DNA from: Bryobacterales bacterium
GTDB taxonomy: Bacteria; Acidobacteriota; Terriglobia; Bryobacterales; UBA6623
Direction: 5' to 3'
Length of the DNA: 64,000 nt
Assembly (NCBI GenBank): GCA_028819255.1
Contig: JAPPMB010000034.1
Span: 1 to 64,000, forward strand
Shown: piece after piece, positions 41,921-50,318 of the stretch
How positions within the stretch are numbered: position 1 is the stretch's first letter
How the letters are laid out: each line of letters starts with the position of its first letter
Position numbers and translations under genes: made by a program
Notes under the pieces: generated by a model
What the model was told of the DNA's origin: nothing
Databases searched by the model: none
The model's input: the letters and a program-made list of their open reading frames with translations, nothing else

Positions 41921-42418
41921 ATGGACAAGTTCCTGATCGCCAACTTGGAGGGCTACCTCTCAGGCCAGCTCGGCGAGTCGAAACGCCGCAGGTTCAAGGA
42001 TCGCCTGGCAAAGAGAAGCAAGGACCGCCGGACCGTTGAGGAGATGGCTTCGGTCTCCGGCCTCTTCGAGTCGCTCAACCTGCCGCCGCAGGACGGTCTC
42101 GGACCGTCACCGGGATTCCATGCCCGCGTCCTCGACCGGATCGAGCGCGAGCGCCGACCCCCGTTCTGGGATCTGTTCCTGCGACCGGCGGTGATGCGGC
42201 GATCGGCAGTCGCCGCCTGCGCCTGGCTGCTGGTGCTTTTCTCGGCGGCTCTCTACCAATCCTCCGCACAGGCTTCCGTGAACGATCTGGCCCGGACGAT
42301 CTTGGCCAAGCCCCCCGAGAGCGCCGACTATTGCAACGTAAGGCTCGGTTGCGACATCGATTTGAATCGCAGTTCCATGCTCGCCGCCGTGATGGTGTCA
42401 GGGGCCGGCGGTCGGTAG
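41921..42418 (+). CDS. Putative anti-sigma factor, single TM helix
   Basis: The 165-residue protein has a charged cytoplasmic half starting DKFLIANLEGYLSGQLGESK, like the zinc-less anti-sigma domains that start with a short helix. One TM helix lies at about 92-110 (SAVAACAWLLVLFSAALYQ), and a short periplasmic tail holds two cysteines (YCNVRLGCDID). Size, topology and position 31 nt after an ECF sigma gene support an anti-sigma role; direct family similarity is weak. Its stop overlaps the GTG of the next gene (TAGTG), implying coupled translation. Confidence 0.75.
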   Translation: MDKFLIANLEGYLSGQLGESKRRRFKDRLAKRSKDRRTVEEMASVSGLFESLNLPPQDGLGPSPGFHARVLDRIERERRPPFWDLFLRPAVMRRSAVAACAWLLVLFSAALYQSSAQASVNDLARTILAKPPESADYCNVRLGCDIDLNRSSMLAAVMVSGAGGR

Positions 42419-42780
42419 TGCAGAAACATCCTTCGGTGTCCGTTGGCAAGGCCATCGGCATCTTCGCGCTGGTATTCTTCAGCGGCTTCGCAACGGGACT
42501 CCTCAGCTCCAACCTCCGGGACCTGTTCCTGCCGGAAAAGGGCGAACAGTTCCGAATTGAAGCCACGCTGCAGGATCTTTCCCAACAGCTGTCACTCAAT
42601 CCCAGCCAAGCCGAAAAGATCCGGGTCGTCCTTGACGACGTGATCATGGAGGAGGCCGAGCTGCTCAGCGAACTCAAGTGGAATCAGCTGGAGGCGCGCC
42701 AGCGAATCATCCAGTACCTGACGCCGGATCAGGCCCGGCGCTTCAACGAGATGATGGAACTGCAGGCTCGGGCGCAATGA
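42418..42780 (+). CDS. Membrane-anchored Spy/CpxP-like periplasmic protein
   Basis: The 120-residue protein starts at the GTG sharing a base with the previous stop. An N-terminal hydrophobic anchor (residues about 9-27: AIGIFALVFFSGFATGLLSS) leads to an alpha-helical domain. It has LSLNPSQAEKIRVVLDDV and YLTPDQARRFNEMMELQ, where the repeated L-x-P-x-Q pattern recalls LTxxQ motifs of CpxP/Spy/CnrX-type stress sensors. In CnrYXH such a protein senses metal and controls an ECF sigma factor, so a sensing role here is a reasonable inference. Its TGA overlaps the ATG of the cupin gene. Confidence 0.75.
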   Translation: MQKHPSVSVGKAIGIFALVFFSGFATGLLSSNLRDLFLPEKGEQFRIEATLQDLSQQLSLNPSQAEKIRVVLDDVIMEEAELLSELKWNQLEARQRIIQYLTPDQARRFNEMMELQARAQ

Positions 42781-43118
42781 TTGTTCGCAAGGCGGTGGGC
42801 CGGGCGGTGTTCGCCGAGGCCAAGATGGGCAAGACGACGCTGCTGGCGGGCGAAAAGGTCTTCGCTGGCCTCAACTGCTTTCTGCCGGGTCAGCGCCATG
42901 CGCTCCACACGCATGCCGGCCAAGACAAGCTCTACTTCATACTGCAGGGGACCGGCGAGGTCACCGTCGGAGACACAACCGACAAGGTCGAGCCCGGCGA
43001 TCTCGTGATGGCCGGTTCGGACCAGCCCCACGGCATCAGCAATCCCGGTCCGAACAAGCTTGTCGTGCTCACGGTGATGGCCCCGCCGCCGGGACCAGCG
43101 CCGCCGAGAGACCGGTAG
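42777..43118 (+). CDS. Small cupin-domain protein
   Basis: The 113-residue protein is a single cupin barrel. Motif 1 reads LPGQRHALHTHAGQDKLYFI with His residues and the Gln/Asp in place of the usual Glu. Motif 2 reads PGDLVMAGSDQPHGISN with the last His. Metal binding is likely. The start ATG overlaps the upstream TGA (ATGA), making it the fourth gene of the sigma operon. Cupins can be enzymes or small-ligand sensors (a cupin anti-sigma factor, ChrR, is known), so it may act in the same pathway; that is inference. Confidence 0.85.
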   Translation: MIVRKAVGRAVFAEAKMGKTTLLAGEKVFAGLNCFLPGQRHALHTHAGQDKLYFILQGTGEVTVGDTTDKVEPGDLVMAGSDQPHGISNPGPNKLVVLTVMAPPPGPAPPRDR

Positions 43119-43136
43119 GCCGGGACTTCCGGCGAT

Positions 43137-44570
43137 CTAGTCGGCGGCAGTCGCCCGGGGAGCCGAAGTCACGTCCCGCGGCTGGCGGCCCATTCCCTCG
43201 ATCTCGGCGAACGCCACCTTGCGCTGCTCGTCCATGGCGAGGTTGGCAAGGATCACCGCCACGGAGTCCCGCAGCCCGACCTCGATGTCGGCCCGCGGAC
43301 GGCCGCCGGTAGCAACATCTTTGAGGAAGCTGGAGAGCTCGGCGTACTCAGGGTCGACGGTCTCGCTGGGCCGGAGAATTCCCTTGTTGTAGGCCCACGT
43401 CTTCGCGAAGAACAGTTCCTTCTCGATGAAGCCGACCTCGTCCGGATTGACCGCCTCCGGGTCGATCGGAAAGCCGTCACCCTGCTCCGCGGTGTCCATA
43501 CCGACCGTCGCGCCGGCGACCCAGTTCTCCTCGACTTCCTTCTGCTTCGCCTGATCCTCCATCTTGACCTTCATCACGTCGCGGTAGAACATGCCATCGC
43601 CGTACGGGATCAGTGTCAGCTCGATCGCGCCATCGGTGCCGAGAATCGTCTCGCGGCAGCCGTCGCCGGGCACGCGGCGCCCGGCAATGTGCCGGTTGGT
43701 CATGATCGAGCTGTACTGCAGCTTCTGTCCGCCTGGATACTCGAAGATCAGCTGGATGTTGTCGTAAATGTCGCGACCGTCCCTCCAGTAGTCCAGACCA
43801 CCGACTCCGACCACTGTGGCCGGGTGCTGGTCGAGGAACCAGTCAGCGACGTCCACCTGGTGAGACATCAGCTCCGCACAAAGACCGCCCGAGTACTTGC
43901 GGTACAGGCGCCAGTTGAACTGATCCTCGAAGTCCGGCTTGGCCTTGCGCCGCCAGTTCGTGTTGCGGTGCCACTGGGCCTGGATGTGGGTGATGTCCCC
44001 GATCGCGCCCGCATCGATCATCTGCTTGGCACGCCGGTAGAGGAGGCTGTAGCGCCTCTGCAGTCCCACCTGGATCGTCAGATCGGGATGCGCCTCGTGC
44101 AGATCCGCGAGGGCATGCACCTCCGCGGGCGTGAACACAAGGGACTTCTCGCAAAAGACATGCTTGCCTGCCTCCAGAGCGGCCTTCATGACCGGAAAGT
44201 GAAGGAAAAGCGGCACGGTGATGAACACCGCCTCGATGTCGTCCTGCGCAAGGAGCTCGTTGTAGTCCGTGTACGCGCGCGGCTCGTCGTTGAAGACCTT
44301 CAGAGCGCGGTTCAGGTTCTTTTCATAGATGTCGCAGAGCGCCACACACTTGCCATGGTCCATATGGACGAGATGCCGCTCGAGCAGCCTCCGCCCGCGA
44401 CTGCCCGGGCCGATCATGGCGTAGTTGACGACCCGGCTGTCTGCCTTCGCAGACCGAACGAACGGTCCGTGGCTCGCCGCAGTTGCGGCCACGCCGGCCG
44501 CCGCCGCCACCTTGGCGAAATCGCGCCTGTCCAGTTGAATACCGGTCATCTCACTCTCGGCCATCAGCAC
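43137..44570 (-). CDS. Tat-exported Gfo/Idh/MocA-family oxidoreductase
   Basis: The 477-residue protein has a twin-arginine signal (LDRRDFAKVAAAAGVAATAA). The NAD(P)-binding Rossmann start follows (YAMIGPGSRGRRLLERHL), then the family hallmark EAGKHVFCEKSLVFTPAEV with the EK-P-like motif, and a C-terminal alpha/beta domain with KYSGGLCAELMSHQVDVADW. Such enzymes act on sugars or inositols with a tightly bound cofactor, as for periplasmic glucose-fructose oxidoreductase. The substrate is unknown. It converges on the cupin operon with 18 nt between stops. Confidence 0.9.
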   Translation of the reverse strand: MLMAESEMTGIQLDRRDFAKVAAAAGVAATAASHGPFVRSAKADSRVVNYAMIGPGSRGRRLLERHLVHMDHGKCVALCDIYEKNLNRALKVFNDEPRAYTDYNELLAQDDIEAVFITVPLFLHFPVMKAALEAGKHVFCEKSLVFTPAEVHALADLHEAHPDLTIQVGLQRRYSLLYRRAKQMIDAGAIGDITHIQAQWHRNTNWRRKAKPDFEDQFNWRLYRKYSGGLCAELMSHQVDVADWFLDQHPATVVGVGGLDYWRDGRDIYDNIQLIFEYPGGQKLQYSSIMTNRHIAGRRVPGDGCRETILGTDGAIELTLIPYGDGMFYRDVMKVKMEDQAKQKEVEENWVAGATVGMDTAEQGDGFPIDPEAVNPDEVGFIEKELFFAKTWAYNKGILRPSETVDPEYAELSSFLKDVATGGRPRADIEVGLRDSVAVILANLAMDEQRKVAFAEIEGMGRQPRDVTSAPRATAAD

Positions 44571-44709
44571 CTCCGGGACATTCGCCGTCCCCTGTCGAGT
44601 CTAGCCTGTGGCAGCCGAACTCCGCAATAGCAAGGCCGACGGCGGTGACCGGACAGGCGCAACCAGCCCCAGTGCGGGACCGGAAGACCCGGCGGGCGGC
44701 GGCGGGCCG

Positions 44710-45111
44710 TCATTCTCCGAGCAGTCCGGACGGCTCTTGGGCATCCTCGCAAGACCGGAGGTAGGCTTCCACCTGGCTGTCGAGGACCGCTCCCTGTCCA
44801 GTCGGCACTCCACGCCCGACCATGCCCCCGGCTACGGGATAGTGGCCGCGCTCCAAGGACCACCGGACTTCGCCGCGGGACTTCAGACTCAGGCGAACGG
44901 CGTCAGGGGCGCTGGCGGGGACCCGGCTGCAGGCGGAGCGGGCGTACCCGATGTTGCATGCGGTGGTCAGGAGATTCCCGTCCGGCTCGAATGCCTCTCC
45001 CGGCTTCGCCCGGCAGAGGCCACGGTAGGGTCGGCCCAGCGGAGGGCGATACCTGCCTGGCCACAGCTTCCAGGAAAGGGGGGCACTCGGCTCAAAGCAC
45101 GCGCATGCCAT
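44710..45111 (-). CDS. Small conserved Cys-containing protein, unknown function
   Basis: The 133-residue protein has cysteines in a regular layout: MACACFEP at the start, YRGLCRAKPGEAFEPDGN near residue 30, then ACNIGYARSACSRVP near 53. The C-terminal part (LSLKSRGEVRWSLERGHYPV) looks like paired beta-strands. I recall acidobacterial proteins with the same C-N-x-G-Y-A-x(3)-C pattern, but no function. Four to five cysteines could hold a metal. The opposite strand is also open but lacks any motif. It is divergent from the TPR gene. Confidence 0.65.
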   Translation of the reverse strand: MACACFEPSAPLSWKLWPGRYRPPLGRPYRGLCRAKPGEAFEPDGNLLTTACNIGYARSACSRVPASAPDAVRLSLKSRGEVRWSLERGHYPVAGGMVGRGVPTGQGAVLDSQVEAYLRSCEDAQEPSGLLGE

Positions 45112-45194
45112 ACGCTCCCAGTGTAGTGCGCCCGATGTGACGGGGACCGCCCGCGCAGCGCCCGCTCCGGGCGTTGTATCCTGTTCGTTCGGCC

Positions 45195-45506
45195 ATGGAC
45201 CGGATTGCAGCGCTGCAAGGGATGCTGGAGGCGGACGCTTCCAACCACTTCGTGCGGTACGCGTTGGCCCAGGAGCACGTCAAGCGTGGTGACGATCTCA
45301 GGGCTCATCAGGAATTCTCCCGAATCCTTCGAGAGAACGCGGACTATCAGGCCGCTTACTATCACGACGGAAAGGCGCTGGAACGGCTGGGCCGCGGCGG
45401 GGAAGCGCAGGCGATCTACCGGCGGGGCATCGAGGCGGCGCTCAGAAACGGCGACCTACACGCTCGGGACGAACTGGAAGCCGCGCTCACCGAGTCCCCG
45501 GCGTAA
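45195..45506 (+). CDS. Short tetratricopeptide-repeat protein
   Basis: The 103-residue protein (start MDRIAALQGMLEADASNHFV) has two to three TPR-like helix pairs: NHFVRYALAQEHVKRGD, then ADYQAAYYHDGKALERLGR and GEAQAIYRRGIEAALRNGD. No signal peptide or TM segment. TPR proteins mediate protein contacts; no partner is indicated. A TTG 21 nt upstream is an alternative start. It lies 11 nt before the double M42 peptidase frame and may share its transcript. Confidence 0.78.
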   Translation: MDRIAALQGMLEADASNHFVRYALAQEHVKRGDDLRAHQEFSRILRENADYQAAYYHDGKALERLGRGGEAQAIYRRGIEAALRNGDLHARDELEAALTESPA

Positions 45507-45517
45507 GCCCTCCGGCG

Positions 45518-47722
45518 GTGTCTGCGAGCGGAGGTCGGCCACGGCGGACCTGCGCCGGGCATTCGATCTCCGGGTCCGGGCCTTCGCAGCCGCCGACGGC
45601 TCCTGTGTCCCGCCTGGCGGCCCTCCGACGAACGGCGGCGTGCGGTCTGCTCGCGGCATTGACACTGCCGGCTATGGACCTGGCCGCGCTGGCCGGTCTG
45701 GCCGGCGCCCCGGGCGACGAGTTCCGCGTCATTGAATTCATTCGCGAGAGGGTCGGCGGGGACCAGCTCACCGGGTCCAACGGATCACTTCTCGCAACCT
45801 TCGGCGAAGGGTCTCCAGAGACGCTGCTCATGGCGGGGGTGGACGAGCCGGGCTTCGTCGTCTCCGCGGTCGACCCACACGGATACCTGTGGCTGCACCC
45901 ACTCGCCAGGACCCGGCTCGGTGCGGGGCTTGAGGGGTATTTCCGCGGGCAGCATGTGCGCGTGTCAGCACGTTCGGGCCGACTCCTTCCTGGGGTGGTC
46001 GCGGCCCCGTCAATGCACTTCGCGTCCGTTTCCAGGACACGTCGCGCAGTTGGCCCGGACGCTCTCGCGGTCGACATTGGAGCGTCCAGCCTAGGCGAGG
46101 CCGCCGGGGCCGGAGTCGGCGTGCTTGACCGCGTGACTCTCGAGAAGCGCGTAGCGTGGCTGTCCGACGACTGGCTCTCGGCTCCATGGATCTCGAGCCG
46201 AGTCGGGGCAGCCCTGCTTCTGACCTTGGCGCATCGCCTCCGTGAGGGCCCGTTGCGCGGGACCGTGACCCTTGCATTCCTCACTCAGCAGAATCCGCAC
46301 AACGCAGGCCTGGCACGGGTTCTGCAGTCCGCAGAGGCGGACCGCATCCTCCTGATCGGGGCAGAGGGTGAAACTGAGTCCGCAGTAGCACCTGTCGCCG
46401 GCACGGCGCCCGGCGAGACATCCCACTATCTGGGCCTGGCCGAGAAGGCGGGGATTCGACTGAACCGCAAGTCCTCCCACTCCCTGCACTTCGGGCCGTT
46501 CGGGAGCGGCCAGCCCTGGAAACCCGGCCAGAATGTGACTGTGCTGCTTCCGGCGGTGCGCAACCGTGCGACTCCCTCGGAATCGGTCAGCGCGAGGGAA
46601 CTCTCGCGTCTCACAGAGCTGCTCAGCCTGGTTGTCGGCCTCGACTGGGACGGGGCATCCGGCAATCCTCCGATCCATCGGGACCGGTTCGAGGAAGTCG
46701 GCGCGTCCGAACAAGAGGAACCGGCGGGCGGCTTCTTCGAGCGGGCGGTCAGGAATCTGGTGGGGCTGCCGGGAGTCAGCGGCCACGAGGACCGGGTGCG
46801 ACACCACATCCGGCAACTCGTGCCAACGGATGTGCAGGCCGCTTCCCGAGTCGACGAGCAGGGGAACCTGATCGTCAGACTGGGACGCGGCGACAGGGTT
46901 TCGGCCGCGTTCATCGCGCACATGGATGAGATCGGATACGAGGTGCGGTCCGTATTTCCGGACGGGTCCGTTTCCGCCGAGTTGAAGGGTGGAGGAGCCC
47001 GAGAGCACTTCGCTTGGCAGCCCGCCGCCGTGCACGGCCGGTACGGGACACTCGACGCCGTCATGACGACCGCAGGCAGACTCGAGTTCGGGGGCCTTGC
47101 AAGGGCCGAGGTGGAGCAGGCGGGAATCCGGACAGGAGATTCGGTGACCGTGCCCAAGCGATACCGGAAACTGCTCGGCAGCAGGATCAGCGGGAGGTCT
47201 CTCGACGACAGGCTGGGATGCGCAGTGCTGCTTGAAGTGATCCGCAGAATCAAGCGGAGAGCCGGGAGAGCCGGCGGGGCCGTGGAATTCGTGTTCAGCG
47301 TGGAGGAGGAAACAGGCCTGGCCGGCGCCCGCCACTACGCGGAGTCCTCGCGCCCCGGCGTCGTCTATCCGGTCGACACGTTCGTGACCTCCGACACGCC
47401 GTTCGGCCCTGGCCATCTGGCGCTCGCCGTGCTCGGAAGGGGCGCGGTGCTCCGCGCGGTTGACGAGAGCGGCATGACGCCCAGGGGCGAGGTCGAGCGG
47501 GTTGCCGACTTGGCCAGGCGCAACGGCATTCCCCTGCAATTCGGCGTGACGGCGGGCGGGAATGACGGATCGGTCTTCATGTCGCTTGAGACCGCGAACA
47601 TCCCGATTGGATTCCCACTCCGCTACGCTCACACACCGGTCGAAACTGCGGACATGCGCGATGTGCAGGCAGTGGCCGATCTGGTCGAAGTGCTGGCGCT
47701 CGCGGCAGTCCGGGGGCACTGA
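45518..47722 (+). CDS. Double M42-family aminopeptidase: degenerate first copy, intact second copy
   Basis: The 734-residue frame (numbering from the GTG at 45518) holds two M42-like copies. The second, about 395-734, is complete: H468 (AFIAHMDEIGYEV), D563/D564 (GRSLDDRLGC), E596/E597 (SVEEETGLAGA), D626 (TSDTPFG) and H705 (RYAHTPVE) are the two-zinc ligands and base. The first, about 53-390, keeps the fold pattern (LLMAGVDEPGFVVS; SSRVGAALLL; FLTQQNPHNAGLA) but has lost the His, Asp and Glu-Glu. M42 enzymes are large cytoplasmic oligomers that trim peptides. The start is uncertain: GTG 45605 or ATG 45674 (MDLAALAG) may be real, since the first ~50 residues look non-homologous. Confidence 0.87.
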   Translation: MSASGGRPRRTCAGHSISGSGPSQPPTAPVSRLAALRRTAACGLLAALTLPAMDLAALAGLAGAPGDEFRVIEFIRERVGGDQLTGSNGSLLATFGEGSPETLLMAGVDEPGFVVSAVDPHGYLWLHPLARTRLGAGLEGYFRGQHVRVSARSGRLLPGVVAAPSMHFASVSRTRRAVGPDALAVDIGASSLGEAAGAGVGVLDRVTLEKRVAWLSDDWLSAPWISSRVGAALLLTLAHRLREGPLRGTVTLAFLTQQNPHNAGLARVLQSAEADRILLIGAEGETESAVAPVAGTAPGETSHYLGLAEKAGIRLNRKSSHSLHFGPFGSGQPWKPGQNVTVLLPAVRNRATPSESVSARELSRLTELLSLVVGLDWDGASGNPPIHRDRFEEVGASEQEEPAGGFFERAVRNLVGLPGVSGHEDRVRHHIRQLVPTDVQAASRVDEQGNLIVRLGRGDRVSAAFIAHMDEIGYEVRSVFPDGSVSAELKGGGAREHFAWQPAAVHGRYGTLDAVMTTAGRLEFGGLARAEVEQAGIRTGDSVTVPKRYRKLLGSRISGRSLDDRLGCAVLLEVIRRIKRRAGRAGGAVEFVFSVEEETGLAGARHYAESSRPGVVYPVDTFVTSDTPFGPGHLALAVLGRGAVLRAVDESGMTPRGEVERVADLARRNGIPLQFGVTAGGNDGSVFMSLETANIPIGFPLRYAHTPVETADMRDVQAVADLVEVLALAAVRGH

Positions 47723-47734
47723 GCCGGAGCTCGC

Positions 47735-48805
47735 CTACTCGAAGGGCGAGGCGTCGATTCCGGGGATCAGCCGCAGGGCGTTCTTCCAGTAGATGTGCTT
47801 GAGCGTGTCGTCGGGCAGGCCAAGTCCGTAGAGCCGCCAGTGGGCGTGATAGCGCCGGTAGTACTCGATGTACTCGTCGCGCGTCTCCAGCACACGCCAG
47901 TAGTACGGAAACTCGTCCGCGGCGTACGAGTCCTTGCCGAACAGCACGCGGTCCCTGTATCGATTCAGGAACTCAGGTCCGCTGAACGGCACGCGACCAA
48001 GCTCGTACAGAACGGCGGCGATGTCCACGTGCACGTTGGAATGCCTATCGAGAAGCGCGCCGAGCCTGCCGAGATCGTGGCCTTGCCAGCCCATGTGGGC
48101 CAGGATGAAGTTCACGTTCGGATGCCTCTGCAGCAAGCGGTCCCGCTCGGCGATCAGATCGTCAAAGCTGGGCGGCGCCGAGCGCTTCCTCCGGGGCCGC
48201 AGCGCCAGCTCGAGCCATCGCTCGTTGCGAGCATCGTGCTCAGACCAGAACTCGGCCGGGTCGGCGACATGGATCAGCACGGGAACCCCCAGACGGGCGC
48301 ACGCCTCAAACAAGGGATCCATGGAAGGATCGTCCACCGGGACTCGCCTGCCGGACCGGTCGCGCACGCTCATGCCGAAGTTCTTGAAAATCTTCAGCCC
48401 CTGCGCCCCTGCCTCGACATCCTCCTCGAGCTGGCGGGCAGCGCGCCCCGGCCAGCCGGGACTTCCGATTCCGTTGAAGTCGGGATTGGCGAAGACGGCG
48501 AACCGCCCGGGATGCCGAAGACGGAAGTTCCGCACGGTTGTCCTGAGCCGCTCCCCGTGCCCTCCGCTCAGGTTGACGAGAACGGCGAGGTTGAGCTCGT
48601 CCATCTCGGCGACGATCCGGCTCGTCGTCGCCAGGGCCGCGTGGCTCCTGTGATGGCTGTGAACGTCGATGACCGGGAACTTCGCCCGCGCGACCGGATG
48701 CTCTTCAGTCACCAGTGTCGATCGCGGGTTCCAGTCCTCGACGCTGAGCTCCTGTCCCGAGGCACAGTGCAGGAGCAGCCCAAACAGGACTGGGAGGCAC
48801 CTCAT
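47735..48805 (-). CDS. Exported amidohydrolase (amidohydrolase_2 family)
   Basis: The ATG at 48805 gives 356 residues with a signal peptide (MRCLPVLFGLLLHCASGQEL). The TIM-barrel metal motif is VIDVHSHHRSH. Further ligands are VLIHVADPAEFW (His), NFILAHMGWQG (His) and LFGKDSYAAD (Asp). The family includes ACMSD-like decarboxylases and lactone hydrolases; secreted members are common in Acidobacteriota and Planctomycetota. The substrate is unknown. The frame stays open upstream but reads as Arg-rich sequence over the antisense side of rpoZ. It converges with the M42 gene, 12 nt apart. Confidence 0.88.
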   Translation of the reverse strand: MRCLPVLFGLLLHCASGQELSVEDWNPRSTLVTEEHPVARAKFPVIDVHSHHRSHAALATTSRIVAEMDELNLAVLVNLSGGHGERLRTTVRNFRLRHPGRFAVFANPDFNGIGSPGWPGRAARQLEEDVEAGAQGLKIFKNFGMSVRDRSGRRVPVDDPSMDPLFEACARLGVPVLIHVADPAEFWSEHDARNERWLELALRPRRKRSAPPSFDDLIAERDRLLQRHPNVNFILAHMGWQGHDLGRLGALLDRHSNVHVDIAAVLYELGRVPFSGPEFLNRYRDRVLFGKDSYAADEFPYYWRVLETRDEYIEYYRRYHAHWRLYGLGLPDDTLKHIYWKNALRLIPGIDASPFE

Positions 48806-48896
48806 GGCATCACCGTTCGAGACGGCACACAGCCTTCGACGCCGGCAAGCGGCGGCGGACCCGCGCCTCACACCGGGGGTGCCGGCAGAGCACGGC

Positions 48897-49223
48897 TTAA
48901 CGAGCCGGGGGGAACCCGTCGGGTGGAAGTTCTCCGAAGGGATCGTCCTCGAAACCCACCGGAGGCGGAGGCGGCCAAGGCTGATCCTCCGGAACGATCT
49001 CCACATCGACCGCCCCTGAACGCACTTCCTCCATGGCAATCTTGGTCGGCTTGCGCGAGGTCGTGGTGATCGACGGGCGCGCACCGCTCTGGAGCTGCCT
49101 CGCCCTGCGAGCCGCGGCAAGGATGAAGCGGTACACGCCTTGGTCGTCGTCATTCGGGATAGTCCAGACCTGGTCCGCCGGCTTCTCGTATTCGCCGAAA
49201 ACCTTCTGATCGTTGTCGCTCAT
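48897..49223 (-). CDS. rpoZ: RNA polymerase omega subunit, long C-terminal tail
   Basis: The 108-residue protein has the omega core VYRFILAAARRARQLQSG followed by TSRKPTKIAMEEVRSG, the conserved A-R-R-A-x-Q and K-x-x-x-I-A-x-E-E motifs. A Pro-rich tail (PWPPPPPVGFEDDP) extends the C-terminus. Omega helps assemble beta' and can bind ppGpp in some bacteria. Its ATG overlaps the stop of gmk (ATGA-type), the common gmk-rpoZ pairing, so the two are translationally coupled. Confidence 0.92.
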   Translation of the reverse strand: MSDNDQKVFGEYEKPADQVWTIPNDDDQGVYRFILAAARRARQLQSGARPSITTTSRKPTKIAMEEVRSGAVDVEIVPEDQPWPPPPPVGFEDDPFGELPPDGFPPAR

Positions 49224-49858
49224 CCGTTCTTCTCTCCTGTAGCGTCTTCGTGGACAGCGAAGCTCCTCAGAATGGGCTCAACTGTCGATTCCATGTTCTC
49301 CCGCTTGCTGCGCTCAGCCCTAACGATCTCCGACAGTCTCTCGACGGACCTGTCGATGTCATCATTGACGACCACGTAGTCGTAGAACCTGTAGCTGCGA
49401 ACCTCTCTCGATGCCTCGCCTAGGCGGCGTTCGATCACTTCCCGATCGTCCGACGAACGATCCCTCAACCGCTGGGCGAGCACCTCGCTGGACGGCGGCA
49501 GGATAAAGACCAGCGAAGCGCCTGGGAGCTTCTGCCTTAATGATGCCGCACCTTGCACGTCAATGTCCAGGAGCAGATCGGTTCCTCGACTGCGCGCCTC
49601 CTCAACGGCGGACCAGGGCGTTCCGTATAAATGCCCGAACACCTCCGCCCATTCGAGAAACTCCCCACGGTCCCGCATTTCCCGGAAACAATCCTCGGTG
49701 ACGAATTGGTAGGCCTCGCCATCGACTTCAGCCGCACGGGGCTGGCGTGTGGTCACTGAGATCGCAAACGACAGCCTGCGGTCCCGCGCAACGAGCCGAC
49801 TGACAAGCGTGGACTTCCCGGTCCCGGACGGCGCCGAAATCACGAACACAGTCGACAT
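49220..49858 (-). CDS. gmk: Guanylate kinase
   Basis: The ATG at 49858 gives 212 residues: VFVISAPSGTGKSTLVSRLV (P-loop), TTRQPRAAEVDGEAYQFV (GMP-binding motif), GEFLEWAEVFGHLYGTP and LLLDIDVQGAASLRQ. It phosphorylates GMP to GDP. Length is typical. The first ATG codon lies within the repeat described at 49851-49912. The frame is open about 480 nt upstream but without similarity, so the longer start is rejected. Confidence 0.96.
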   Translation of the reverse strand: MSTVFVISAPSGTGKSTLVSRLVARDRRLSFAISVTTRQPRAAEVDGEAYQFVTEDCFREMRDRGEFLEWAEVFGHLYGTPWSAVEEARSRGTDLLLDIDVQGAASLRQKLPGASLVFILPPSSEVLAQRLRDRSSDDREVIERRLGEASREVRSYRFYDYVVVNDDIDRSVERLSEIVRAERSKRENMESTVEPILRSFAVHEDATGEKNG

Positions 49859-49912
49859 TGAGCGATGGCCGGCTAGGTTCCGGGAGGTCGCACCGCCCGG
49901 CAACCCAGTGTA
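49851..49912 (-). repeat. 62-bp repeat, copy A, spanning the gmk start
   Basis: Copy A matches copy B (50868-50929) at 50 of 62 positions without gaps, counted by eye. The best blocks are tcgacattgagcga and ccgcccggcaaccc. Copy A covers the first codons and leader of gmk. Read on +, both copies also give similar peptides (DIER-PA-F, then PPGNP-Y), so a coding origin is possible. Confidence 0.6.
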
Positions 49913-50318
49913 TCTTCCGGCTGTCCAGACAGCTGGCCGGTAAGGCCAATACGGACTCCGCCACTCCTCTGACCAACCGGCCAGGACGGTCATTCCGAAA
50001 CGGGAGGTCATCGTCATCCCGTGTCCCCGCCTTGTACGCGCTCTTCCGCAGATGAGGGCCGCGCCCTCCAGATGGCCTTGCTCGTTCCTACACCTGACCC
50101 GGTACGCCCCGGAGGCCGCTCGGTCCGTCCCCACCGGCACCGTTCGCAGCGATCGGGTGTAATCTTCAGGGCGGCATTGCCCGAACCCGTCCGGAAAAGC
50201 TAAGGCCGCGAGACCACACCTCACGCCGGGCTTCTGGTGCCCCTCCGGCAGTCTTGTCTCTGCCAGCACCCGAGCCACCGCAAGACCCGGAGTCGTTTCG
50301 CCATGAGATGCCGCGAGC
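49913..50318. other. Region upstream of gmk without a clear gene
   Basis: About 400 nt of GC-rich sequence with only short, composition-driven open frames. It probably contains the gmk promoter and leader. No recognisable DUF370 or YicC gene lies upstream of gmk, although both are common there in other phyla. Confidence 0.5.

Noticed and set aside
44608-45126. A 172-residue frame on + opposite the small Cys protein
   Set aside because: Its translation is Gly/Ala/Arg-rich without pattern, whereas the - frame shows spaced cysteines and beta-like strands.
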